Source: Neisseria sp. oral taxon 014 str. F0314 (lineage in GTDB: Bacteria > Pseudomonadota > Gammaproteobacteria > Burkholderiales > Neisseriaceae). From it: 64,000 bases of DNA. Location of the stretch: NCBI RefSeq assembly GCF_005886145.1, contig NZ_CP040504.1:124001-188000 (forward strand), written 5' to 3'. The notes beneath the pieces are model-generated. The model was not told where the DNA came from. It did not search any database and saw only the letters and a list, made by a program, of their open reading frames with translations. The position numbers and the translations under genes are program-made. Of this stretch, positions 38,976 to 48,072 are shown piece after piece; the first letter of the stretch is position 1; each line of letters begins with the position of its first letter.

Positions 38976-40529
38976 CTACTTTAAAAATGCGTCGATTCCG
39001 TCTTCGCAGCGAATTTTTCCTTCAAACAAAGTCTGTTGGAGCAGGGCGTCGTTTTGCGGCAGGGAGTCGCGTTCGGCCTCGTGGTGCCACAGGTGGTAGG
39101 CGACGCCCGCAAATTTAAGGTTGTGGCGCTTCATACCGGCATGGTAGCAGCGGGCGACAAATTCGCTGTCTTCGCGCCCCCAGCCGACAAATTCGTTATT
39201 GAAGCCGTTGACCGCCAACGCATCGTCGCGGAAAAAACCCATATTGCAGGTTTTGATGCCTTTGTGTTTGCGGTTGCCGTGGCTGCCGACGATTTTCGCC
39301 GGCAGGCGCAGACGCAGGGCGGAAGTCCTTTTCCTGATGCCTGTACTGAAGCACGACAGGGCGGGCAGGCTGCTGTTTTCGAGCAGGGCGGCGGTACGCT
39401 CTTCGGTCAGGATGACGCGCGAACCCTGTATCAGACGGCCTTTGCGGGCGAGTTTGAGATGGTCGGCGATAAACGAAGGATCGAGCAGCATGTCGCCGTC
39501 TATCAGGATGATGTAGTCGGATGAGGCGGCCGCGATGGCGCGGTTGCGTGATTCGGCGGCGCGGAAGCCGTCGTCGGGACGCCAGGAATGCTTCACCGGA
39601 ACCGGACTGATGCGTTTGAACGCATCGACGACTTCGGCGGTATCCTGTGCCGAACCGTCGTCGGCAACGATGATTTCGTCGGGCAGGCGGGTTTGCGCCA
39701 GCGCGGATTTGAGCACCAGTTCCAACGCGTCCGGACGGTTGTAGGTAGTGATGACCAGCGCGGCAGTGATGTGGCGGTTGCGTTCGTAGAGTTTGACGTA
39801 TTTGTAATACGAACCCTGCGCGTTGGCGGCGGAGATGATGAGGCCGTCCGAGCCGTAGGCGAAGCCGCGTTTGAGGAAGTAGTTTTTCACGAACGACACG
39901 CCGCCGTGCAGCAGTGCTTTGGCCGGAGAGGCCGGTTTTTTATAGCGGTTTTCTTCGGCGTAAAGCGTGCTGTACTGCTGCATTTTCCGAATCAGTCCTT
40001 CGGCGTTTTCAAACGAATAATGTTTCAGACGGCCTGCCAGTATCTGCGTCTCGGTATTTTCCGGCAGTTTCAGCGATTCATGCACCTGACGGTCGGAAAA
40101 CTGGGTGAAGCGGCGGTGGTAGAGGCGCGGGATAATATCGGGATACCAGCCGCAGGCTTTTATCAGGCGGCCGTCGTAATGGTTGAGGCGCGACAGGGAA
40201 AACACTTTCTGCATACGGTTTTCCGCCACCGCGGCGCGTATGCTTTCCATCAGTTCGGTATCGGCCACTTCGTCGCTGTCGATATTGAAAATCCAATCGT
40301 TGCGGGCGAGTCGGGCGGCGAGGTTCTTCATCGGGCCGAATCCGATAAATTCGTGTTTGCGGATGCTGGTGTTTTTGAACCCAGCGGCGATTTCCAGCGT
40401 GCGGTCGGTCGAGCCGTTGTCCAGCAGCAGGATTTCGTCGAAACCGTCTAGGGCGGTCAGGACTTCGGATAGATAGCGTTCGGAATTTTTTACCAGCATG
40501 GTGGCTGTGGCGGGGATTTTGGAGGTCAT
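38976..40529 (-). CDS. Two-domain GT2 glycosyltransferase (fusion)
   Basis: From the ATG at 40529 (MTSKIPATATMLVKNSERYL) the product is 517 residues. Two family-2 glycosyltransferase domains lie in tandem. The first (about 5-250) has LLLDNGSTDRT and FNIDSDEVAD and resembles WaaE/KdtX or LgtF-type LOS glucosyltransferases. The second (about 265-515) has VITTYNRPDALELVLKSAL, VADDGS, LIDGDM and a GWGREDSEFVARC segment of the galactosyltransferase C-terminal type. Both domains keep their DxD-like acidic motifs. A role in LOS core or surface glycan assembly is inferred; substrates are unknown. No transmembrane segment is seen. Confidence 0.83.
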   Translation of the reverse strand: MTSKIPATATMLVKNSERYLSEVLTALDGFDEILLLDNGSTDRTLEIAAGFKNTSIRKHEFIGFGPMKNLAARLARNDWIFNIDSDEVADTELMESIRAAVAENRMQKVFSLSRLNHYDGRLIKACGWYPDIIPRLYHRRFTQFSDRQVHESLKLPENTETQILAGRLKHYSFENAEGLIRKMQQYSTLYAEENRYKKPASPAKALLHGGVSFVKNYFLKRGFAYGSDGLIISAANAQGSYYKYVKLYERNRHITAALVITTYNRPDALELVLKSALAQTRLPDEIIVADDGSAQDTAEVVDAFKRISPVPVKHSWRPDDGFRAAESRNRAIAAASSDYIILIDGDMLLDPSFIADHLKLARKGRLIQGSRVILTEERTAALLENSSLPALSCFSTGIRKRTSALRLRLPAKIVGSHGNRKHKGIKTCNMGFFRDDALAVNGFNNEFVGWGREDSEFVARCYHAGMKRHNLKFAGVAYHLWHHEAERDSLPQNDALLQQTLFEGKIRCEDGIDAFLK

Positions 40530-40578
40530 GACTCTGAGGCCGTCTGAAAGAGGTTGGAGTGAATGATACAATAATATC

Positions 40579-40607
40579 AGGCCGTCTTGGGCGGTTTCAG
40601 ACGGCCT
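40579..40607 (-). terminator. Imperfect inverted DUS downstream of the nucleoside hydrolase
   Basis: AGGCCGTCTT is paired with TTTCAGACGGCCT; one arm is degenerate. Confidence 0.45.
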
Positions 40608-40628
40608 TTTTGCAGCGTTCCGGCCGGT

Positions 40629-41585
40629 TCAGGGCAGGAAAGAAACCGATTCGGCCAGTTCGCGGAACAGACCGTCCGAATCGACTTCCGTTACCCAAAA
40701 AGCGTTCGCGGGCTTACCCGTCGTGCCGCGCCAGTCGACCGAACACGCGCCCAGCGACAGTTCGCTTTGCGTATCCACATCGACGCGGCAGGCTTTGCCA
40801 CGGAAAAGTTCAGGGAATACGGCGAAGGCCACCGCGCAGGGGTCGTGCAGCGGGCCGCCTTCCAGTCCGAACGCCTGAATGTCGTACCGTTCGTAACTTT
40901 GCAGGATGTCCGCCAGCCGCGGGCCGTTGACGTTGCCGAGCCTGCGCAGCATATCCATGCGCGGCGTGGTGATTTGCGCCTTGTGGGTAACGTCCAGCGG
41001 CAGTATCGTAATCGGCGCGCCGCTTTGCAATACAATCTGCGCCGCATGCGGATCGACGTAGAAATTGAATTCTGCGCAGGGAGTGATGTTCCCCGCCTCA
41101 AAGTAGCAGCCGCCCATCAATACGATATTTTTCACCGCGTCCGCAATATCCGGTGCGAGGCTGAACGCCAGGGCGATGTTGGTCAGCGGTCCGATGGGGC
41201 AGAGCGTGATGCTGCCGCGTTCCGCGCCGCGAAGCGCGCGAATCAGGTAATCGACGGCATGAACGCTTTGCAACGGACATTCTGGATCGTGCAGCGCGAC
41301 GCCGTCCAAGCCCGTCTTGCCGTGTACCTCTTCCGCCGTTACCAAATCGCGCAATAACGGCTTGCCCGCGCCCGCATACACTGGAAAATCTTTCCGGCCC
41401 GCCCAGTCGCAGATAATCCGCGCGTTGGCCGACGTATGGTTCAGCCCGACATTCCCCGCCACCGCGGTAAGGGCCATGAAGTCAATCAGTCCGCGCTTTG
41501 CCAGGCCGTGCGCCATCAGGATGGCGGCGGCGTCGTCCTGTCCGGGGTCGGTGTCGATAATCAGGCGGATTTTCCCGTCCATCAT
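40629..41585 (-). CDS. Inosine/uridine-preferring nucleoside hydrolase
   Basis: The 318-residue protein has the Ca2+-binding signature IIDTDPGQDDAAAI at about 9-22, ITLCPIGPLTNIALAF near 124 and EFNFYVDPHAAQIVLQSG near 168. These are family hallmarks of enzymes hydrolysing ribonucleosides to base and ribose. No signal peptide, so it is cytoplasmic and for salvage. The start is at the MMDGK pair. It is divergent from dusC. Confidence 0.92.
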   Translation of the reverse strand: MMDGKIRLIIDTDPGQDDAAAILMAHGLAKRGLIDFMALTAVAGNVGLNHTSANARIICDWAGRKDFPVYAGAGKPLLRDLVTAEEVHGKTGLDGVALHDPECPLQSVHAVDYLIRALRGAERGSITLCPIGPLTNIALAFSLAPDIADAVKNIVLMGGCYFEAGNITPCAEFNFYVDPHAAQIVLQSGAPITILPLDVTHKAQITTPRMDMLRRLGNVNGPRLADILQSYERYDIQAFGLEGGPLHDPCAVAFAVFPELFRGKACRVDVDTQSELSLGACSVDWRGTTGKPANAFWVTEVDSDGLFRELAESVSFLP

Positions 41586-41674
41586 GTTCTCCTTGAATAG
41601 GCTGCAAGAGATGTATTCTAACCGATATGGGGCTACAATACGCCGTTTCAGTTCTTTCAGACGGCCTCATTGAC

Positions 41675-42643
41675 ATGAAATTGGTTCTGGCCCCCATGCA
41701 GGGTTTGGTGGACGATGTAATGCGCGACTTGCTCACGCGTATAGGCGGTTTCGACGAATGCGTGAGCGAGTTCGTACGGATTACGCATACCGTGCATTCG
41801 CGGCAGACATGGCTCAAATACGTCCCCGAGATCGCCAACGGCAACAAAACTTTCGCCGGAACGCCCTGCACCGTGCAGCTTCTCGGCAGCGATGCGGACA
41901 ATATGGCCGTCAACGCGCTGGAAGCCGTGCGCTTCGGTGCGGATAAAATCGATCTGAATTTCGGCTGCCCCGCACCGACGGTCAACAAGCACAAAGGCGG
42001 CGCGGTGCTGCTTAAAGAACCGGAACTCATCTACCGCATCGTCCGGACCCTGCGCCGCCGCCTGCCGCCGCATATCCCGCTTACTGCCAAAATGCGCCTC
42101 GGTTACGAAGACAAAAGTCCCGCGTTGGAATGTGCCGCCGCCATTGCCGCCGCAGGCGCCTGCGCCCTGACCGTACACGCCCGTACCAAAAACGAAGGTT
42201 ACGAACCGCCCGCACACTGGGAATGGATACGTAAAATCCGCGACAGCGTCGACATCCCCGTAACCGCCAACGGCGATGTTTTCACACTTGAAGATTATTT
42301 GGAAATCAAAGCAGTCAGCGGTTGCGACAGCGTCATGCTCGGCCGCGGAGCCGTTATCCGTCCCTATCTTGCACGGCAAATCAAACAATACGAAGACGGA
42401 CGTGAAGCCCGCGATGCGGATTTCGCTGAAATATCAGGCTGGATAAACCTCTTTTTTGATTTGTGTACCATGAAAGAAGCCAACGGCAAATATCCCGTCG
42501 CCCGTTTGAAACAGTGGCTTGGCATGATGAAAAAAGAATTTGCGGAGGCGCAGGAATTGTTTGATGCGGTAAGGGCGGTTAGGGATGCGGGCGAGGTGAA
42601 GCGGATTTTGTCTGCCTTCGAGGAGAAAATGAGTGCGGGATAA
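41675..42643 (+). CDS. dusC: tRNA-dihydrouridine synthase C
   Basis: The ATG at 41675 gives 322 residues. This FMN enzyme reduces uridine in tRNA (DusC class: U16). Motifs: LVLAPMQGLVDDVMRDLL at the start, LNFGCPAPTVNKHKGGAVLL with the catalytic Cys near residue 98, LTVHARTKNEGY near 169 and VTANGDVFTLEDY near 203. MLGRGAVIRPYL follows. The extra upstream frame starts in the divergent promoter region. Confidence 0.92.
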   Translation: MKLVLAPMQGLVDDVMRDLLTRIGGFDECVSEFVRITHTVHSRQTWLKYVPEIANGNKTFAGTPCTVQLLGSDADNMAVNALEAVRFGADKIDLNFGCPAPTVNKHKGGAVLLKEPELIYRIVRTLRRRLPPHIPLTAKMRLGYEDKSPALECAAAIAAAGACALTVHARTKNEGYEPPAHWEWIRKIRDSVDIPVTANGDVFTLEDYLEIKAVSGCDSVMLGRGAVIRPYLARQIKQYEDGREARDADFAEISGWINLFFDLCTMKEANGKYPVARLKQWLGMMKKEFAEAQELFDAVRAVRDAGEVKRILSAFEEKMSAG

Positions 42644-42646
42644 TGG

Positions 42647-42677
42647 AAGGCCGTCTGAAAAATTTTCAGACGGCCTT
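42647..42677. terminator. Bidirectional inverted-DUS terminator
   Basis: AAGGCCGTCTGAAAA abuts its inverted copy between dusC and the convergent hemerythrin-like gene. Confidence 0.65.
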
Positions 42678-42686
42678 TTGGGGTTT

Positions 42687-43160
42687 TTAAGAAGCCAATA
42701 CGCGCGGGAAAAGAATTTCGTTTTCCAAATGGATGTGGTCGGTCAAATCGTCCACCAATTCGCGTGCCAGCGTGTACAGCCGCGTCCAACTGCCGCAGGC
42801 GTTTTCGGGAACGGTCAGATTGCCGGTCAGTTCCAGCAGTCTGGCTACGGCCTGGTCGTGTTCCTCATGCTCGTGCATCATCACGCTAATCGGCATCGCT
42901 GCCCCGCGCCCGACGCCTTGTTTGATCATGGGAAACAGCATACGCTCTTCCTTCATCATGTGCATCAGCAGTTCATTTTGCATATAAGCCAGCAATTCCG
43001 GCACTTCCGCCGGAAAACTGTCGGCATGTACCTCCGCAACTTTTTGCGCCAACGGAACCAGTTCTTCAAATTGCGCACGGTGTACGTTGTGGTAGCGTTG
43101 CAGGATATGGTCGATGGTTGCACCAAACGGCGCGGTTTCCCATACGGTAAAATCAGTCAT
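42687..43160 (-). CDS. RIC/YtfE/DnrN-type di-iron hemerythrin-like protein
   Basis: The 157-residue protein carries the RIC core: IDHILQRYHNVHRAQFEELV, HMMKEERMLFPMI, ISVMMHEHEEHDQAV, ACGSWTRLY and HIHLENEILFPR. The conserved His and Glu make a di-iron site. It lacks the N-terminal ScdA_N segment of full-length YtfE. These proteins protect or repair Fe-S clusters under nitric oxide and oxidative stress. Neisserial DnrN is under NsrR control, but I could not find a convincing NsrR site upstream. Confidence 0.83.
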   Translation of the reverse strand: MTDFTVWETAPFGATIDHILQRYHNVHRAQFEELVPLAQKVAEVHADSFPAEVPELLAYMQNELLMHMMKEERMLFPMIKQGVGRGAAMPISVMMHEHEEHDQAVARLLELTGNLTVPENACGSWTRLYTLARELVDDLTDHIHLENEILFPRVLAS

Positions 43161-43373
43161 GGCAGTGTCCTTGGATTTATATCCGGCCGGTATTTTTCAG
43201 ACGGCCTTTGGAAAGATATATTTTTGATGAATGTATACGGCGGTTGAAGGATACACCTGAGGGATTAATTTGTATAGATGAAGGCAGGGTGTATAACAGA
43301 TTGAGAATGAAAGTAATTTATTTTTGTGTGAGGAGGAAAGGTTGGGGCCGGCTTGCACCTTAATCGAGAGTGA

Positions 43374-43408
43374 TAAAAATAGCCCGTCTTTATTAAGACG
43401 GGCTATTC
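43374..43408 (-). terminator. Rho-independent terminator of tRNA-Ser(GGA)
   Basis: AATAGCCCGTCTT and AAGACGGGCTATT form a stem followed by T on the minus strand. Confidence 0.85.
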
Positions 43409-43414
43409 AGAATC

Positions 43415-43505
43415 TGGCAGAGAGGAAGGGATTCGAACCCTCGATACGCTATTCACGTATACACGCTTTCCAGGCGTGCGACTTAAACCACTCATCCACC
43501 TCTCT
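43415..43505 (-). tRNA. tRNA-Ser(GGA)
   Basis: Class II fold with acceptor AGAGAGG/CCTCTCT, a long variable arm and TTCGAATCC. The anticodon stem CACGC/GCGTG encloses CTGGAAA, giving anticodon GGA. CCA is encoded. Confidence 0.95.
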
Positions 43506-43517
43506 AATGATGGGATT

Positions 43518-43546
43518 ATTATAGTAGGAATGCAGACGGTTAGCAA
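43518..43546 (-). promoter_or_regulatory. Promoter of tRNA-Ser(GGA)
   Basis: TTGCTA, a 17-base spacer and TATAAT on the minus strand, 12 bases before the tRNA. Confidence 0.7.
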
Positions 43547-43611
43547 TTATTCCAACTAATACAAACCAATAAAAAATCCGGCGGAAACCGGAACATTTTA
43601 TATTTTATGTA

Positions 43612-43698
43612 TGGTGCCCAGGAGAAGACTCGAACTTCCACACCCGTGAGGATACTAGCACCTGAAGCTAGCGCGTCTACCAATTCCGCCACCTGGGC
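43612..43698 (-). tRNA. tRNA-Leu(CAG), copy 1
   Basis: GCCCAGG/CCTGGGC acceptor, class II variable arm, anticodon loop TTCAGGT with anticodon CAG, CCA encoded. It differs from copy 2 only in the variable-arm region and nearby bases. Confidence 0.95.
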
Positions 43699-43734
43699 AA
43701 TCATCCGTATTTTTAAAGCAAAGCAGTAAACTTT

Positions 43735-43821
43735 TGGTGCCCAGGAGAAGACTCGAACTTCCACGCCCGCGAGGACACTAGCACCTGAAGCTAGCGCGTC
43801 TACCAATTCCGCCACCTGGGC
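43735..43821 (-). tRNA. tRNA-Leu(CAG), copy 2
   Basis: Same acceptor and anticodon as the neighbouring copy 36 bases downstream. The two are transcribed together from the promoter at 43881-43908. Confidence 0.95.
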
Positions 43822-43880
43822 TTTGCTTTATTAACCGTTTTGGGGTAGAGTATCCACCGCTTCGCCAAAACGAAGACGTC

Positions 43881-43908
43881 ATTATATATTTGTGTGAAAG
43901 AATGTCAA
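43881..43908 (-). promoter_or_regulatory. Consensus sigma-70 promoter of the tRNA-Leu pair
   Basis: TTGACA (43903-43908), a 16-base spacer and TATAAT (43881-43886) on the minus strand. The -35 overlaps the first possible ATG of rnr on the other strand. Confidence 0.82.
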
Positions 43909-43916
43909 TCTTAAAA

Positions 43917-46364
43917 ATGAAGAAAAATATTAAATTGTTAAATTTACGAGAAAAAGACCCTTACTTAGAACGCGAGGGGCAACGCTATGACCATCCGTTG
44001 CCAAGCCGCGAGTGGATTATCAAGTTGTTGGAACAAAAAGGCGTGCCGGCGAAAATGGAGGCTTTGGCGCGCGAATTGTCGATTACAGATGCCGAATATG
44101 AGTTTTTCGAACGCCGTCTGAAAGCGATGGCACGCGACGGGCAGGTTTTGATTAACCGCCGCGGTGCAGTGTGTGTTGCAAATAAAATCGATTTGGTGAA
44201 ATGCCGTGTCGAGGCGCATAAAGACGGTTTTGGATTCGCCGTACCGTTGCAGCCGACGGGGGACGGCGATTTTATTCTGTACGAGCGGCAGATGCGCGGC
44301 GTGATGCACGGCGACATTGTAACCGTGCGTCCTGCGGGGGTAGACCGCAGGGGACGGCGCGAAGGTACGGTGCTGGATATTGTTGAACGCGCGCAGAAGC
44401 AAGTGGTCGGCCGTTTTTATGTAGAGCGCGGTATCGCCATTTTGGAAGCGGAGGATAAACGGCTGACGCAGAGTATAGTTTTGGAGCCTGACAGCGTGGC
44501 CGGCTTCAAGCCCGAATCGGGCCAGGTCGTCGTGGCCGAAATCGAAACTTATCCCGAACTGAACCGTCCCGCCGTAGCGAAAATCATCGAGGTATTAGGC
44601 GATTATGCCGACAGCGGTATGGAAATCGAAATCGCCGTCCGCAAACACCATCTGCCGCACCAATTTAGCGGGGCTTGTCGGAAAGCCGCGGAAAAAATCC
44701 CCGATCATGTGCGCAAAAGCGATTTGAAAGGTAGGGTGGACTTGCGCAATCTGCCGTTGGTAACGATAGACGGCGAAACGGCGCGCGATTTTGACGATGC
44801 TGTGTTTGCCGAAAAAATCGGCAGAAATTACCGGCTGGTGGTGGCGATTGCCGACGTCAGCCATTATGTCCGTCCGAATGATGCTATTGATAACGATGCG
44901 CTGGAACGCGCTACCAGCGTGTATTTCCCGCGCCGCGTCATTCCGATGCTGCCTGAAAACCTGTCCAACGGTATTTGTTCGCTGAATCCCGATGTCGAAC
45001 GGTTGTGTATGGTGTGCGACATGATGGTTACTTATGCGGGCAATATCAAAGAATATAAGTTTTATCCGGCGGTAATGCGTTCCCATGCGCGGTTGACTTA
45101 CAACCAGGTTTGGAGCTGGCTTTCAGACGGCCTGGAGCATCCGTATAAAGAACAAATCGACACGCTTTACCGCTTGTTTAAAATTTTGCAGAAAAAACGT
45201 TCCAGCCGAGGTGCAGTTGAATTTGAAAGCGTTGAGACGCAGATGGTTTTCGACGGCAATGGCAAAATTGAGAAAATCGTTCCTGTTGTGCGCAACGATG
45301 CGCACAAACTGATTGAAGAGTGTATGTTGGCGGCGAATGTGTGCGCGGCGGAGTTTTTACTGAAAAACAAACATACCGCCTTATTCCGCAACCATTTGGG
45401 TCCGACTCCGGAAAAACTGGCCACATTGCGCGAACAGCTTGCGCTGACAGGATTGAGTTTGGGCGGAAGGGATAATCCTACGCCGAAAGATTATGCGGTT
45501 TTGGCCGAGCAATTCAAAGGGCGGCCGGATGCCGAATTGTTGCAGGTTATGATGCTGCGTTCGATGCAGCAGGCAGTTTACGAGCCGAACTGCGACGGTC
45601 ATTTTGGTTTGGCCTATGACGCTTATGCACACTTCACTTCGCCTATCCGACGTTACCCTGATTTGACCGTACATCGGGCAATCAAAGCTGTGCTGGCCGG
45701 TGAAAAATACAATCCCGGCAAATCGTGGCAGGAGTTGGGTGTGCATACTTCGTTCTGCGAGCGCCGCGCTGACGATGCTTCGCGCGACGTTGAAAATTGG
45801 CTGAAAACCTATTATATGCGGGACAAAGTCGGCGAAGTGTTCGGCGGTAAAATTTCCGGCATGACGAGCTTCGGCATTTTCGTAACTTTGGACGATATCC
45901 ATATCGACGGCTTGGTGCATATCAGCGATTTGGGCGAAGATTATTTCAATTACCGTCCTGAAATTATGGCCATCGAAGGCGAACGCAGCGGCGTGCGTTT
46001 CAGTATGGGCGACCGTGTCAGTGTGAAAGTGGCACGTGCGGACTTGGATACCAGTAAAATCGATTTGTTGCTGATTAGTGGTGGTACTGCCGGTAAAAAG
46101 CGCGGTAAGAAAGCGGTGTCTGCGTCAAAAAGCCCTTCTGAATTGGCTGCGAAAAAAGGTGCGGTAAAGGCTGCTAGAGGCAGGAAATCCCGAGTGGGCA
46201 TCAAAGAAGCCGATACTTTGACGAAAGAAACCGGAAAATCCGATTTACGCAAAAAATCTGCTTCCGGTAAAGCCAAGACCGGCAAGAAGCGGAAAAGCGT
46301 CAAAGTGGTAGTGGGAAGCAGGTCCAAAGCCAAAGGCAAACCGAAAGCCGGAGGCAAGTCGTAA
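43917..46364 (+). CDS. rnr: Ribonuclease R
   Basis: The product is 815 residues from the ATG at 43917 (MKKNIKLLNLREKDPYLERE), chosen because it resembles the neisserial N-terminus I remember. An ATG at 43902 overlaps a tRNA promoter. Domains: an N-terminal helix-turn-helix (about 28-90), cold-shock domains, the RNB catalytic domain (TIDGETARDFDDAVFAEK, about 279-296) and an S1 domain (GKISGMTSFGIFVTLDDIHI). A long Lys/Arg-rich tail ends it. RNase R is a processive 3'-5' exonuclease that degrades structured RNA. A DUS inside the gene (45120) encodes LSDGLE. Confidence 0.94.
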   Translation: MKKNIKLLNLREKDPYLEREGQRYDHPLPSREWIIKLLEQKGVPAKMEALARELSITDAEYEFFERRLKAMARDGQVLINRRGAVCVANKIDLVKCRVEAHKDGFGFAVPLQPTGDGDFILYERQMRGVMHGDIVTVRPAGVDRRGRREGTVLDIVERAQKQVVGRFYVERGIAILEAEDKRLTQSIVLEPDSVAGFKPESGQVVVAEIETYPELNRPAVAKIIEVLGDYADSGMEIEIAVRKHHLPHQFSGACRKAAEKIPDHVRKSDLKGRVDLRNLPLVTIDGETARDFDDAVFAEKIGRNYRLVVAIADVSHYVRPNDAIDNDALERATSVYFPRRVIPMLPENLSNGICSLNPDVERLCMVCDMMVTYAGNIKEYKFYPAVMRSHARLTYNQVWSWLSDGLEHPYKEQIDTLYRLFKILQKKRSSRGAVEFESVETQMVFDGNGKIEKIVPVVRNDAHKLIEECMLAANVCAAEFLLKNKHTALFRNHLGPTPEKLATLREQLALTGLSLGGRDNPTPKDYAVLAEQFKGRPDAELLQVMMLRSMQQAVYEPNCDGHFGLAYDAYAHFTSPIRRYPDLTVHRAIKAVLAGEKYNPGKSWQELGVHTSFCERRADDASRDVENWLKTYYMRDKVGEVFGGKISGMTSFGIFVTLDDIHIDGLVHISDLGEDYFNYRPEIMAIEGERSGVRFSMGDRVSVKVARADLDTSKIDLLLISGGTAGKKRGKKAVSASKSPSELAAKKGAVKAARGRKSRVGIKEADTLTKETGKSDLRKKSASGKAKTGKKRKSVKVVVGSRSKAKGKPKAGGKS

Positions 46365-46383
46365 TAGAGTTTGACTGTTGAAC

Positions 46384-46426
46384 AGGCCGTCTGAAACGGG
46401 ATGATGAAGAACGTTTCAGACGGCCT
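46384..46426 (+). terminator. Inverted DUS terminator of rnr
   Basis: AGGCCGTCTGAAAC and its inverted copy, 20 bases after the stop. Confidence 0.65.
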
Positions 46427-46530
46427 TTATGTTTCTATCAACTACACGGGAGAGGAAACGGTCGGTTTGGACGCCTCATGTCCTTACGGCTTACAATAAC
46501 GGCTGACAATAACCAAACAACCGGAACATC

Positions 46531-47967
46531 ATGGAAAATACGCAATCCGTTTCATTTTTCGAGCGCGCCCGACAGTTTCTCAATCAAACTCCGCCGGATT
46601 ACGCCGTTGCCGTGCCATTGCTCAGGCAGGCGGTGCAGGAAGGGGATACGGAGGCGGCGTTTCAGTTGTCTGGCTGCCTGATGAACGGTTTGGGTGTGCG
46701 GAAGAATGCCGAGGAAGGTATTGCTTTGTTGGAGCAGGCTGCCTCGGCTGGACACCCGTATGCGCGCTATAACCTGTTGCAACTTAAGGAAGCTGGCGGC
46801 ACGCCGGTTGCTCTGTTATTAGGTATATATGGTGATTTGGCCGAACAAGGTATGGTTCAGGCGCAGATGAGGCTGCTTAAATATTTCAATGAAACCGGTA
46901 AAACCGATAAGGCATTGTATTGGGCAAAAAAAGCGGCTGCCGCCAACCATCCGCAGGCGCAATATTATTTGGCGCAGTATTATCAAAATGCTGCCGAACC
47001 GGATATGGAGGCGGCTTACCGGTTATACAGACAGGCCGCAGAGCAGGGATTGGTGGCGGCGCATTGGCAGCTTGGTTTGCAGTATCTTTACGGGCAAGGT
47101 GTGCCACAGAATCACGAACAGGCCGCACATTACCTGCGGATTGCCGCAGAGCAAGGTATTGCGGCGGCACAGACCGCACTGGCGGAAATTTTACTGCCGG
47201 AAAACAATAAGGAGGCATTAGTCTGGTTTCAGACGGCCTCCGAGCAGGGGGACAACAATGCACATGCGGCTTTGGCGGAACTTTACCTGCTTGGCCGTTA
47301 CGTTGAGAGAAATCCTGAAGCAGCGCGTTCCCATGCGGAAGCAGCCGCACAGTTTCGGCATCCCGAAGCATTGCGTTTGCTGGGAGATATTTACAGTTAC
47401 GGTTTGGGAGTGGATGCCGATTCTGATACTGCCCGCGGGTATTACCGGCAGGCGGCAGAAGCAGGCAGCATGGCTGCGTATCAGAAACTGGTGTCTGACA
47501 GTGCTTTGCACGACCGGCAGAATTACGAGCGAATCAAAGAAACCGCTTTGCAACACCAAAAGCTCGAACAGCTTTACCAACAGGCATTCGCCAGTTATCA
47601 CGGTTTGAACCAGATGCAGGATTATTCGGAAGCTTTTGAATTTTACCTGCAAGCGGCAAAGCTCGGACACCGCAGGGCGCAGACGGATTTGGGCATGATG
47701 TATTACAGCGGGAAAGGAGTGGAGGAGGATACGGCTCAAGCGGCATATTGGTTCGGATGTGCGGCGGAAAGCAATGATGCCACCGCCCAATATAGTTTGG
47801 CCTGCCTGTATTTTAACGGTGAAGGCATTGAAAGGAATATTGCCAAAGCCTGTGCATTACTGGAGGCGGCCATCTGCAACGGGCATCCTCATAAAGATGC
47901 TTTAATACCGTTGCTGAACCAATGGCGGGAGATGATGAGTAGTTTGGAGAGGCCGTCTGAAAAATAA
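46531..47967 (+). CDS. Sel1-like repeat (SLR/TPR) protein
   Basis: The 478-residue soluble protein consists of about ten Sel1-type repeats of roughly 36 residues. Examples are GDTEAAFQLSGCLMNGLGV, GLVAAHWQLGLQYLYGQGV and GHRRAQTDLGMMYYSGKGV. There is no signal peptide, so it is probably cytoplasmic. Such solenoids mediate protein-protein contacts; the partner is unknown. The last five residues (RPSEK) are encoded by a DUS, so the C-terminus was shaped by the uptake sequence. Confidence 0.87.
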   Translation: MENTQSVSFFERARQFLNQTPPDYAVAVPLLRQAVQEGDTEAAFQLSGCLMNGLGVRKNAEEGIALLEQAASAGHPYARYNLLQLKEAGGTPVALLLGIYGDLAEQGMVQAQMRLLKYFNETGKTDKALYWAKKAAAANHPQAQYYLAQYYQNAAEPDMEAAYRLYRQAAEQGLVAAHWQLGLQYLYGQGVPQNHEQAAHYLRIAAEQGIAAAQTALAEILLPENNKEALVWFQTASEQGDNNAHAALAELYLLGRYVERNPEAARSHAEAAAQFRHPEALRLLGDIYSYGLGVDADSDTARGYYRQAAEAGSMAAYQKLVSDSALHDRQNYERIKETALQHQKLEQLYQQAFASYHGLNQMQDYSEAFEFYLQAAKLGHRRAQTDLGMMYYSGKGVEEDTAQAAYWFGCAAESNDATAQYSLACLYFNGEGIERNIAKACALLEAAICNGHPHKDALIPLLNQWREMMSSLERPSEK

Positions 47968-48003
47968 TAGTATGAAAGTTATGAATGGTGGATTTGGAAA
48001 CTC

Positions 48004-48039
48004 AAGATGCCGTCTGAAAATTCTTTCAGACGGCATCTT
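48004..48039. terminator. Inverted AT-type DUS between the Sel1 gene and the pilin cluster
   Basis: AAGATGCCGTCTGAAA and its inverted copy, one of few ATGCCGTCTGAA words here, between convergent genes. Confidence 0.65.
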
Positions 48040-48072
48040 GGATTTTGATGGCGGGGAAGATTGCTAAGTCAA

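Noticed and set aside
43161..43260. Possible NsrR operator upstream of the RIC-like gene
   Set aside because: One half-site-like word (AAATATATCTT on the minus strand) is present, but the partner is poor and the spacing does not fit the 11-1-11 palindrome.
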